A stretch of 64,000 nucleotides of DNA, taken from contig CAVOXF010000003.1 in NCBI GenBank assembly GCA_963700375.1, positions 310,001 to 374,000 of the forward strand, given 5' to 3'. This document shows, piece by piece, positions 15,781 to 23,523 of the stretch (the stretch's first letter is position 1; each line of letters starts with the position of its first letter). This DNA comes from JAHEEL01 sp963700375. GTDB lineage: Bacteria; Actinomycetota; Acidimicrobiia; Spongiisociales; UBA5794. The notes under the pieces are model-generated. The model was given only the letters and a program-made list of their open reading frames with translations, ran no database searches and was not told the origin of the DNA. A program made the translations under genes and the position numbers.

Positions 15781-17160
15781 ATGGAACACGACACCGAACC
15801 ACTTCACCGCACCTGGATCCACGCCGACGGTCCGCTCCAACGCCGCTTCGTTCGACCGGCACTTGGCTTCATGGCGACCGAGGCATCCGGTGCCATAGTC
15901 CTACTCGCAGCAACCGTCGCTGCGCTCGTATGGGCAAACTCGGCATGGGGGGACTCGTACTTCAAGTTCTGGGAAACACCGTTCGCGATCGAGATCGGTG
16001 CATTCCACTTCGACGAATCGCTGAAGTACCTCGTCAACGACGGACTGATGGCGGTCTTCTTCTTCGTCGTTGGCCTCGAGATCAAGCGGGAGTTGGTCGT
16101 CGGTGAGCTGAACTCAGCGAAGAAGGCGGCGCTCCCTGCCATGGCCGCTCTTGGCGGCATGGTCGTTCCCGCCCTCATCTTTGTGGCATTCGTCTGGTCG
16201 AACGGTCCGGCTGATGCCCTGGCCGGCTGGGGAATCCCGATGGCGACCGACATCGCATTCTCGGTCGGTGTGATCGCCCTCCTCGGAAGCCGCGTTCCGA
16301 TCGGAGCAAAGCTGTTCCTGCTCGCCCTCGCGATCGTGGACGACATCGGAGCGATCGTCGTGATCGCAATCTTCTACACCGAAGACCTCTCCTTCCTCTG
16401 GATGGCGGTTGCTGCTGCAACCCTCCTGGTCATATTCATTGCCCGTCAGGCCGGCATCCGGGCCGGTCTCATCTATCTTCCGCTCGCCATCCTCGCCTGG
16501 TTCGCGTTCCTCGAATCGGGCGTCCACGCGACGATCGCCGGTGTCATCCTCGGCCTGCTCGTCCCGGCGCGGTCCTACTACAGCGATAGGGATTTCAGGA
16601 GGAAGGCCGGGTGGATCCTCGAGCGCTTCGACCGGGACCAGGCGTCTCCTCACGCCCATGCCCGGCTCGACCAGGACGCAATGGCCCTCGCCGCAATCTC
16701 CCGCGAGTCCGTCTCACCGCTGGAGCGATGGGAGCATTCGCTCCACCCGTGGTCGTCGTTCCTCATCGTCCCGCTGTTTGCTCTGGCGAATGCCGGAGTT
16801 CGGTTCGTCGGAGTCGACATCGCCGCCGCCGTACTGAGCCCCGTCGCGCTCGGCGTCTCCGTCGGTCTTGCGATCGGGAAGCCGGTTGGTATCTCTCTGG
16901 CAGCCTGGATCGCGTTGAAGCTCAAGCTCGGACAACTCCCGCGCCACACGACATTCGGCCATATCGTCGGGCTCGGTCTCATCGCCGGCATCGGCTTCAC
17001 CGTGTCGCTGTTCATCTCTGAGCTTGCGTTCCGCAGCAGCGCCGAGGCGCACCTCTTCGCCGATGAGGCCAAGATCGGCATCTTCCTCGGCTCGATCGTC
17101 GCCGGCGTCGCCGGATTCACGTACCTCCACCTCTACAAGGGGAGGAAGACTCCCCGCTGA
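15781..17160 (+). CDS. nhaA: Na+/H+ antiporter NhaA
   Basis: 459 residues, about 12 membrane helices. FFFVVGLEIKRELVVGEL, GWGIPMATDIAFSVGVIALLGSRVP and LALAIVDDIGAIVVIAIFYT are NhaA signatures. Asp187/Asp188 are the ion-binding pair (Asp163/164 in E. coli) and Asp157 corresponds to Asp133. A hydrophilic loop (YYSDRDFRRKAGWILERFDRDQ...) in the middle is longer than in E. coli, as in many actinobacterial homologues. It exports Na+ in exchange for protons at alkaline pH. The start at ATG 15781 has no clear ribosome site. It shares an 83-nt divergent promoter region with the CaCA antiporter. Confidence 0.95.
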   Translation: MEHDTEPLHRTWIHADGPLQRRFVRPALGFMATEASGAIVLLAATVAALVWANSAWGDSYFKFWETPFAIEIGAFHFDESLKYLVNDGLMAVFFFVVGLEIKRELVVGELNSAKKAALPAMAALGGMVVPALIFVAFVWSNGPADALAGWGIPMATDIAFSVGVIALLGSRVPIGAKLFLLALAIVDDIGAIVVIAIFYTEDLSFLWMAVAAATLLVIFIARQAGIRAGLIYLPLAILAWFAFLESGVHATIAGVILGLLVPARSYYSDRDFRRKAGWILERFDRDQASPHAHARLDQDAMALAAISRESVSPLERWEHSLHPWSSFLIVPLFALANAGVRFVGVDIAAAVLSPVALGVSVGLAIGKPVGISLAAWIALKLKLGQLPRHTTFGHIVGLGLIAGIGFTVSLFISELAFRSSAEAHLFADEAKIGIFLGSIVAGVAGFTYLHLYKGRKTPR

Positions 17161-17340
17161 GCTCGGAAGCGCGAGAACAGGCCCGTCGAGGAACTCCAGA
17201 GATGTCATGCCTGATTTGACCCCGCCGGGTCGGCCTCGAACATCGGTTGCGGCGGCCGTCGACGCCATTGCCTCGCCGGGATTGCATCGAGGCAGGCGCC
17301 ATCAACTCCTTCACCGTTCGCCGCACGGTCTCTGTGCCGC

Positions 17341-18000
17341 CTACCGACAACGTTGTGACCGCTCTGCTCTCCCGGTCAGCTGCCGCTCCGGATCAGGCCG
17401 CGCTCTCCCTACCGGGACGGCGCAGAATTCGCAACGATGGAGCCCGCGTCGTTCGTCGCGGAGGTGATGGAGGTCGCCGCAGGCATCGACAATCCACTTG
17501 CCGTTCGGGCCAAATCCGACGCCAACCAGGAACCGACAGATCGACCAGACGCAGATCACGGTGAGCATCAATTCGGCAGCGATTGCTGCCGGCATGCGCC
17601 ATGCCCGATCGAGGCGAACGACGAGCGCCGCACCTGCCCACGCGATGTCGAGGGCGGAGAGCAACTGGAGGAACTATGGCGAAGGCGGATATCGCAGCGC
17701 GGCTGATGAGGCGATCGCCACGAGGCCTACCAGTCCCGTCACCAGGAATACGATGGCGACTCCGGATGCAAGCGACCGCCAGTGCGGCGTCCATGGCCGG
17801 GCCCTGAACAACCGAAGCGAGGCAGCGAAGCCGAGCAGGACCAGGACGGTCAGGTGGACGAGCACGAGACCAAGCGGCGGTGGCGACCACCGGATGAACA
17901 ACAGAGACAGCGAGGCAACGACACCAACAGCGAGGAACGGCACCGTCTCAAGAACAGCCCGTTCCATCCGTGCGTCGGCACCCGGAGCCGCTGCGATCAC
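17341..18000 (-). pseudogene. Multi-pass membrane protein interrupted by an in-frame amber codon
   Basis: From ATG 18000 the frame encodes three hydrophobic helices (VPFLAVGVVASLSLLFI, LGLVLVHLTVLVLLGFAA, LASGVAIVFLVTGLVGLVAI) and stops at TAG 17676-17674 after ALRYPPSP. The same frame continues at once with FLQLLSALDIAWAGAALVV and AAIAAELMLTVICVWSICRFLVG, two more helices. A CAG to TAG change would explain this, restoring RYPPSPQFLQL. The 3' end is uncertain: this frame runs to 17341, while another frame ends at 17409. The ATG overlaps the stop of the methyltransferase gene by 4 nt, so the two were cotranslated. Function unknown. Confidence 0.6.
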
Positions 18001-18875
18001 CGGGAGGTCGTCCGGCGTCCAGCCCGCTCCGACGCGATGCGCTTCTCTGCCAGTGCTGCATACGCAGGGTCGGTCTCGTAGCCGACGTAGTGGCGGCCCG
18101 TCTCTGCCGCGGCAATCGCGGTTGATCCCGAGCCGAGGAAGGGGTCGAGAACAAGGTCACCCTCGAACGTGTACAACTCGATGAGGCGACGGGGAAGCTC
18201 CGTCGGGAACGGTGCAGGATGACCTACCCGACGGGCCGACTCCGGGAGGATGTCCCACACCGACATCGTTGCCTCGAGGAAGGTCTCCTTCGAGATCGTG
18301 TCGGTGCCGGTGCGCTCCCGCCTGAATGAGGCCTTCGATGCGATGAGCACATACTCGTGAACGTCGCGCAGCGTCGGATTCTTCGCGGACTGCCACGACC
18401 CCCACGCCGTGGATCCGCCTGCGGCCTTGGCCTTCTGCCAGATGATCTCTCCACGCAGGAGGAACCCGACCTCGGTCAGGAGAACGCCCACGAGGTGGTT
18501 GAGCGGCAGGTACGGCTTGCGGCCGAGGTTGGCCACGTTGACCGCCACGCGGCCGCCCGGTTCCACCACCCGGTAGGTCTCCCTGAAGACGCTGAGGAGC
18601 AGGTTCAGGTACTCGTCGAGGTCGAGGTCTTCGTCGTAGTCCTTGCCCACGTTGTAGGGCGGGGAGGTGACCATGAGGGCGACACAGTCGTTTGGGAGTT
18701 GATCCATCGACTCGGACGACTGGACGAAGACCTTGTCGAGCACATTGGCCGGGGCATCGCGGACTTCTCCCACGTCACCTGGGGCCGGTGTGCGCACCAT
18801 GCGGCGGGCGTAGTAGGCGGACGAGTCGTGGCTCTCCCGCTTGCTCGCGCCGAAGCTTGTGGTGCTGGTCGCCAT
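17997..18875 (-). CDS. Site-specific DNA methyltransferase, beta class (N6-adenine or N4-cytosine)
   Basis: 292 residues. The catalytic motif IV is TSPPYNVG (70-77), and the SAM-binding motif I is DPFLGSGST (244-252), followed by YVGYETDPAYAALAEKRI. The order IV before I defines the beta class. SPPY is compatible with N4-cytosine or N6-adenine methylation. The target-recognition region lies between (about 120-210). Start ATG 18875 is supported by AGGAGG eight bases upstream. No restriction endonuclease gene is adjacent, so it acts as an orphan or regulatory methylase. Its stop overlaps the start of a broken membrane gene. Confidence 0.9.
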   Translation of the reverse strand: MATSTTSFGASKRESHDSSAYYARRMVRTPAPGDVGEVRDAPANVLDKVFVQSSESMDQLPNDCVALMVTSPPYNVGKDYDEDLDLDEYLNLLLSVFRETYRVVEPGGRVAVNVANLGRKPYLPLNHLVGVLLTEVGFLLRGEIIWQKAKAAGGSTAWGSWQSAKNPTLRDVHEYVLIASKASFRRERTGTDTISKETFLEATMSVWDILPESARRVGHPAPFPTELPRRLIELYTFEGDLVLDPFLGSGSTAIAAAETGRHYVGYETDPAYAALAEKRIASERAGRRTTSR

Positions 18876-18967
18876 TCGTCTTGCCTCCTGGCGACAACGG
18901 TAGTTGTGGACCGGCCCGGCAGCGCGGACCATCGCATGACATGAAACCCGACTCTTCAGATCCTCGG

Positions 18968-19792
18968 CTAGCCGACCGCACGCACGTAGCTTCCGAGCAC
19001 CCAGAGGTCGGCGCACGTGGCGGGGGGCGGGTCGATCACGCGAGCGAGCCCCCCCGGACCCGGATCGTGGATCAGGTCGACGAAGAACCGGTACGACCAG
19101 GCCTCGTTCGACGGTCGTGATTCGATCCTCGTCAGGTTCGCACCGCGGAGCCCGAGTTCGGCGAGCACGAGCGCGAGAGCGCCCGGCGTGTGCGACGTCG
19201 TGAAGAGCACGGTGGTCTTGTCGTCGTCCGGGTCGACCTGGGGTTCCCCCGGAGCGAGGACGACGAACCGGGTGGTGTTGTGCGCCCGATCCATGACGTC
19301 GCTCTTCAAGACCTCGAGTCCGTAGATCGCGGCCGCGCCTGGGGGAGCGAGAGCGGCGATCCTTGGATCGCCGATCTCGACGACCTCGCGAACAGCGCCG
19401 GCCGTGTCGGGACGGGCAACCGCCTCGACACCCATGTCGAGCAGGTGAATCTCTGCCTGTGCAAGCGCCTGAGGATGGGACCGAACCTCGGTCAGTTCGT
19501 CGATCGAGGCCCCGGGCAGGCCGAGGATCGCATGCCGGACCTCGACAAGATGCTCGGCGACGATCGCAAAGGGTTGGTGCCCTTCGCCTCCGGGGAGGCG
19601 GTCGAGGACCGGGAGGACCGAACCGGTCGTCGAATTCTCGACCGGGACGACCAGCCGATCGATCTCACCCTCCTCGAGTGCGGCGAACGCTGCCGCGAAG
19701 CCGATCAACCCGATCGGTTCTCCATCGGCGAACAACTCGCCAACGGCCCGATAGCTGTACGAACCCGGTTCGCCCTGATATCCAATGCGCAT
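18968..19792 (-). CDS. pheA: Prephenate dehydratase
   Basis: 274 residues. Converts prephenate to phenylpyruvate for phenylalanine synthesis. The N-terminal catalytic domain (about 1-180) has MRIGYQGEPGSYSYRA, VPVENSTTGSV, EVRSHPQALAQ and the diagnostic NTTRFVVL. A C-terminal ACT domain (about 195-270: TTVLFTTSHTPGALALVLAELGLRGANLTRIESRPS...YRFFVDL) binds phenylalanine for feedback inhibition, with the GALA and ESRP motifs intact. Start ATG 19792 is the standard family start. It stands alone rather than fused to chorismate mutase, as usual in actinobacteria. The aldo/keto reductase gene ends 25 nt upstream on the same strand. Confidence 0.93.
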   Translation of the reverse strand: MRIGYQGEPGSYSYRAVGELFADGEPIGLIGFAAAFAALEEGEIDRLVVPVENSTTGSVLPVLDRLPGGEGHQPFAIVAEHLVEVRHAILGLPGASIDELTEVRSHPQALAQAEIHLLDMGVEAVARPDTAGAVREVVEIGDPRIAALAPPGAAAIYGLEVLKSDVMDRAHNTTRFVVLAPGEPQVDPDDDKTTVLFTTSHTPGALALVLAELGLRGANLTRIESRPSNEAWSYRFFVDLIHDPGPGGLARVIDPPPATCADLWVLGSYVRAVG

Positions 19793-19817
19793 GGCGTGAC
19801 GATAGGCCTTCCGGGTC

Positions 19818-20804
19818 CTACCAGCGTGCGTGCACATGTTCGGCGATCAAACGCCCGTACACGTCGTTCACAGCGGCCATCGTCACGGCGTCGAGTCCCG
19901 GCAGATCGGAGGCGGTCGCATTGGCGACCGCCTGCTCCACGTTCTTCGCTCCGGGAATCGCGGCCGAGACCGCTTCCTGCATCAAGATCCACCGCAGAGC
20001 GGATTGCGCCATCGTTGGGCCGTCGGGCAGAAGACCCTGCAGTTCCGCCGCCGCGATGACACCTGTCTCGTACGGCACACCGGCGAACGTCTCACCGACG
20101 TCAAAGGCTTCTCCGCTTCGGTTGTAGCTCCTGTGGTCATCGGGCGTGAAGGTCGTGTCGGCGGTCATCTTCCCGGTGAGGAGTCCGCTCGCGAGCGGCA
20201 CCCGGACGATGACTCCGACATTGGCTGCCATGGCGAGATCGAAGAACCGGTCGGCCGGTCGCTGACGGAACATGTTGTAGATGATCTGAACCGTCGCGAC
20301 CCCGGGGTACTCGATGGCCTTCATGGCCTCTTCGACCCGCTCAACGCTGACGCCGTAGTGCCGGATCTTCCCCTTGTCCTTCAGCGCATCGAGTTCTCGG
20401 AAGAGCTCCGGCTGGTAGTAGACGTCGGTCGGCGGGCAATGCAGTTGAACGAGGTCGAGCGAGTCAGTGTCGAGGTTGATCAGGCTGCGATCGATGAAGC
20501 GTTCAATGTTCTCGCCGGTGTATCCGTCGGCCGTGTGTGGACTGAGCCGACGGCCGGCCTTGGTGGCCACGACGAGGTCGGTGTCGGGCCGTTCCTTCAC
20601 GAGACGGGCGACGAACCGCTCGCTTCGCCCGTCTCCGTAGACATCGGCCGTGTCGATGAACGTGACTCCGGCGTCGACGGCAGCGTGGAGCGCGGCCATC
20701 GCGGTGTCGTCGTCGACATCTCCCCAGTCCGCGCCGATCGCCCACGCCCCGAACCCGATCTCCGAAACTCGGTACCCGGTGCTGCCGAGCATTCGATACT
20801 TCAT
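19818..20804 (-). CDS. Aldo/keto reductase
   Basis: 328 residues with a TIM-barrel layout. MKYRMLGSTGYRVSEIGFGAWAIG at the start is typical. The catalytic tetrad is visible as Asp in FIDTADVYGDG, Tyr in the same motif, Lys in VVATKAGRR and His in DLVQLHCPP. The NADPH-binding end is RWILMQEAVSAAIPGAKNVEQ. It reduces aldehydes, ketones or sugars with NADPH; the substrate is unknown. Start ATG 20804 is well supported by AAGGAG eight bases upstream. It probably shares a transcript with pheA downstream, although no metabolic link is evident. Confidence 0.92.
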   Translation of the reverse strand: MKYRMLGSTGYRVSEIGFGAWAIGADWGDVDDDTAMAALHAAVDAGVTFIDTADVYGDGRSERFVARLVKERPDTDLVVATKAGRRLSPHTADGYTGENIERFIDRSLINLDTDSLDLVQLHCPPTDVYYQPELFRELDALKDKGKIRHYGVSVERVEEAMKAIEYPGVATVQIIYNMFRQRPADRFFDLAMAANVGVIVRVPLASGLLTGKMTADTTFTPDDHRSYNRSGEAFDVGETFAGVPYETGVIAAAELQGLLPDGPTMAQSALRWILMQEAVSAAIPGAKNVEQAVANATASDLPGLDAVTMAAVNDVYGRLIAEHVHARW

Positions 20805-20847
20805 CGTTTGGGCTCCTTGCTGTGGGTGAGGCGAGGCGGATCGTATG

Positions 20848-20998
20848 GTCGCGAGTCGCGAGTCGCCAGTCCTCCTCCCCCTGAGGGGGAGGTGGCGCCC
20901 GCAGGGAAACGGAGAGGGTCTAGCACCTCTGCACGTACGCCAAGAACCCCTTCCGTCAGCGCCGGGCGGCGCTGCCACCTTCCCCTGAGGGGAAGGAA
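20848..20998. repeat. MITE/REP-like element with inverted palindromic ends
   Basis: The left end has three 7-nt units (GTCGCGA, GTCGCGA, GTCGCCA; 20848-20868), then the palindrome CCTCCCCCTGAGGGGGAGG (20874-20892) followed by TGGC. The right end has GCCACCTTCCCCTGAGGGG and AAGG, with the palindrome at 20978-20996, in inverted orientation. The ~80-nt interior has no gene. The right arm overlaps the 3' end of the TetR gene and encodes its last residues (SFPSGEGGSAARR). The structure resembles small non-autonomous or REP-type repeats; other copies would be expected in the genome. Confidence 0.55.
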
Positions 20999-21570
20999 TC
21001 CGCCCCCACGACTCGGAGGATTGCGGCGCTCGTGACCGATGCCGCATCCGCGAGATCGTCGCTCTCCATTGCGAGGTCACCTGCGGCGAGGAGCAGGCCT
21101 TCTACCAGAACGGCATGGGCACCCGGGTCGATCGATTCGTTGAAGGATCCGTCGGCGACACCTTCGGCGATGATCGATGCGATCAGTGACCGGATGGATG
21201 TCACGTGCTGGTCGAGGTGGGCGCGGGCGTAGGTCGACAGTGCGTTGCGGATCTCAGAAACCGGGTGACCGTGCCGCGCCCCTGCGACTGTGTGCCTGGT
21301 CAACAGGTTCAGCTTGTCCTCAGCCGTCTTCGTGGCATCGAGCAGGTCGGTGAGGTGGGCAAAGCCCGCCTGCGTGTACTCCTCGATGCCCGCGATGACG
21401 ATCTGCTCCACGTCGTTGAAGTGGTTGTAGAGCGTCTGGCGCGCCACGTCGGCACGTTCTGCGATCGCCGTCATGGTGACGGCGCCCAGGCCCTCCTCGG
21501 CAACCAACTCGAAGGTGGCGTGCATGATCCGGTCCCTCGATTCGCCCCGATCGGCGTTCGTCGTTGTCAT
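20956..21570 (-). CDS. TetR-family regulator of the DrrAB-type exporter
   Basis: 204 residues. The N-terminal HTH (RDRIMHATFELVAEEGLGAVTMTAIAERADVARQTLYNHFNDVEQIV) is a typical TetR DNA-binding domain; the rest is an all-helical ligand and dimer domain. ATG 21570 overlaps the permease stop by 4 nt, placing it third in an ATPase-permease-regulator operon. TetR proteins here usually repress their own operon and are released by the exported drug. The palindrome at 23399-23413 is the likely operator. The last dozen residues come from a repeat element and are unlikely to be ancestral. Confidence 0.9.
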   Translation of the reverse strand: MTTTNADRGESRDRIMHATFELVAEEGLGAVTMTAIAERADVARQTLYNHFNDVEQIVIAGIEEYTQAGFAHLTDLLDATKTAEDKLNLLTRHTVAGARHGHPVSEIRNALSTYARAHLDQHVTSIRSLIASIIAEGVADGSFNESIDPGAHAVLVEGLLLAAGDLAMESDDLADAASVTSAAILRVVGADSFPSGEGGSAARR

Positions 21571-22376
21571 GCGGACTTCCGATAGATCGCGACCGACAGC
21601 GGCACGAAGACCGCCAGCAACCCCACGATCCACGCAACCGACCACAGGACCGCATCCCCCGCCGGGATTCCGTTGCAGAGGTTCCTCGCCGCATCACCAA
21701 CGACCGAGATCGGTTGCCACTTGGCAAATCCCTGGAGCCAACCGGGCATCTGCTCGGCCGGTGTGAACACGGTGCTCGCGAGCATGAGGGGGAAGAGCCA
21801 GAACATGGAGAGCATGCCGACCATCTCGGCACTCTTCACCTGGGCGGCAATCGCTGCATTCATCCAGGAGAACGCGTACCCAACGCCCACGGAGAGGGCG
21901 ATGGCACCGATGGCTCCGCCGACCGAAGTGAACCGGAATCCGAGGAGGTACCCGACCGCGGCAACGAGCAGCACACCGACGATGTTGCGCGAGGCATCCG
22001 CGATCGTTCGGCCACCGAGAACGGCAAACTGGCTCATCGGTAACGATCGGAATCGGTCGGTGACTCCCTCGGCGAGGTCTGCGGCGAGACCCGTCCCCGT
22101 CTGCTGCGCGCCGGTGAGCGTCGTGATCACGAAGATCCCCGGAACGAGATACTGGATGTAATCGACACCAGCGCCGGCCGCGATCGCACCACCGAACACC
22201 CAGTAGAACAGCAGGAGGAAGAACACACCCATGATCACGGCGAACGACAGCATCTCGGGTTGGCGACGCGTGCGCAGGAGGTCACGCCACGTCATGGTCA
22301 GGGTGTCCTGAACCGCCCAACGGAATCGCTGCCCCATACCGGGCTCCGCCACGGCCGCGGTCTCCACCGTCGTCAT
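21567..22376 (-). CDS. ABC-2 type permease (DrrB-like)
   Basis: 269 residues with six predicted helices. The region TMTWRDLLRTRRQPEMLSF before the first helix, the YLVPGIFVITTLTGAQQTGTGLAADLAEGVTDRFRSLPM loop and the signature EQMPGWLQGFAKWQPISVVGDAARNL are characteristic of ABC-2 permeases of the daunorubicin DrrB type. It forms the membrane part of an exporter for a hydrophobic compound. It overlaps the ATPase gene by 4 nt upstream and the TetR gene by 4 nt downstream. Substrate unknown; no biosynthetic gene cluster surrounds it. Confidence 0.92.
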   Translation of the reverse strand: MTTVETAAVAEPGMGQRFRWAVQDTLTMTWRDLLRTRRQPEMLSFAVIMGVFFLLLFYWVFGGAIAAGAGVDYIQYLVPGIFVITTLTGAQQTGTGLAADLAEGVTDRFRSLPMSQFAVLGGRTIADASRNIVGVLLVAAVGYLLGFRFTSVGGAIGAIALSVGVGYAFSWMNAAIAAQVKSAEMVGMLSMFWLFPLMLASTVFTPAEQMPGWLQGFAKWQPISVVGDAARNLCNGIPAGDAVLWSVAWIVGLLAVFVPLSVAIYRKSA

Positions 22377-23353
22377 CGCCCACCTCCATTGCCGGTCATC
22401 GCAAGGAATACGTCATCGAGGGTCGGCTTCCTCAACTGGAAGTCGGCGACCTCGACCCCGTCAGAATCGAGCGTCCGGAGGATCGTCAGGCTCTGACGGG
22501 CTCCGCCGGTGAGCGGAATCTGGAGTCGCGTACCTTCAGGATCCGAGGAGGCGGTCAGGCCTGCTCCGGCGACCGACTCCGCGGCCGCAGTGAGATCACC
22601 CCGGGAGGCGACATGAACCTCCAGCACGTCCCGCTCGAGGTCGCGCTTCAGATCGGCGCCCGTTCCCGAAGCCTTCACCGCGCCCTCGTCGATGATCACG
22701 ATCGAGTCGGAGAGTCGATCGGCTTCCTCGAGGTATTGGGTGGTCAGCACCACGGCCGTGCCGTCGTCCGCCAGGTCACGGATCTCCCCCCACAGCTCCG
22801 CTCGAGTATGCGGATCGAGGCCGGTGGTCGGTTCGTCGAGGAAGAGAACCGGCGGAGAGGCGATCAGGCTGGCGACGACATCGAGTCGCCGCCGCTGGCC
22901 CCCGGAGTAGGTTTCAGCGACGCGGTCGGCGAAGCCCGTGAGGTCGAACCGATCGATCAGGTAGTCGATGCGCTTGCTCCGCTCGGCCGACGGGATCTTG
23001 TACAGCCGACCGAAGAGTTGGAGATTCTCTCTGGCCGTCAGCTTCTCATCGACCGCAGCCGACTGCCCGGCGAGGCCGATCACGCGCCGCACCGCGTCCG
23101 GTCGGGAAGCGACGTCGATGCCGGCGATCGACGCCGAGCCTGCGTCGATGGACAACAGGGTGGTCAGCATCTTGATCGTTGTCGTCTTTCCAGCACCATT
23201 CGGTCCGAGGAGTCCGGTCACCTCGCCCGCTCGGGCATCGAAGCTGAGATCGGTGACTGCGTGGGTGTTGCCGAAGCTCTTGAAGAGCCCGCGCGCTGCA
23301 ACAGCGATCGGGGGCGAGCTATCGCCGGTGGGTACAGAGGCCTCGACCGTCAT
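22373..23353 (-). CDS. ABC transporter ATPase (DrrA-like, daunorubicin resistance type)
   Basis: 326 residues. Walker A GPNGAGKTTT, Q-loop GQSAAVDEKLT, signature YSGGQRRRLD, Walker B VLFLDEPTTGLD and switch His region (VLTTQYLEEADRLSD, where Gln replaces the usual His) are all present. The ~80-residue C-terminal extension ending in RKPTLDDVFLAMTG is the DrrA regulatory domain. The ATPase powers export by the permease encoded immediately downstream. Start ATG 23353 follows GAGGG. The Gln in the switch position (TTQYLEEA) is normal for this subfamily. Confidence 0.93.
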   Translation of the reverse strand: MTVEASVPTGDSSPPIAVAARGLFKSFGNTHAVTDLSFDARAGEVTGLLGPNGAGKTTTIKMLTTLLSIDAGSASIAGIDVASRPDAVRRVIGLAGQSAAVDEKLTARENLQLFGRLYKIPSAERSKRIDYLIDRFDLTGFADRVAETYSGGQRRRLDVVASLIASPPVLFLDEPTTGLDPHTRAELWGEIRDLADDGTAVVLTTQYLEEADRLSDSIVIIDEGAVKASGTGADLKRDLERDVLEVHVASRGDLTAAAESVAGAGLTASSDPEGTRLQIPLTGGARQSLTILRTLDSDGVEVADFQLRKPTLDDVFLAMTGNGGGR

Positions 23354-23398
23354 GGATCCCTCGATTCAATCGCGATATGGACACGCTATCATCTCTGA

Positions 23399-23413
23399 TG
23401 GACACTATGTCCA
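23399..23413. promoter_or_regulatory. Palindromic operator upstream of the ABC exporter operon
   Basis: TGGACA and TGTCCA flank a 3-nt centre (CTA), a perfect inverted repeat 46 nt before the ATPase start. A second TGGACAC lies at 23378-23384. On the operon strand TGGACA is also a good -35 match, so a bound repressor would block the promoter. The TetR protein of the operon is the obvious candidate. Confidence 0.55.
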
Positions 23414-23523
23414 GTTCTGGGGTCCTGCGAATTCTCCGATCGCCGAATCGCCCGGTACGCGTCGCCGTCGATGCGTAAGATGCCGCCCATGGCAGGCCCT
23501 TCCCCCACTACGGATCCATCCCG

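Noticed and set aside
17161..17340. Small genes in the interval after nhaA
   Set aside because: Open frames here lack ribosome sites and family features; nothing supportable was seen.
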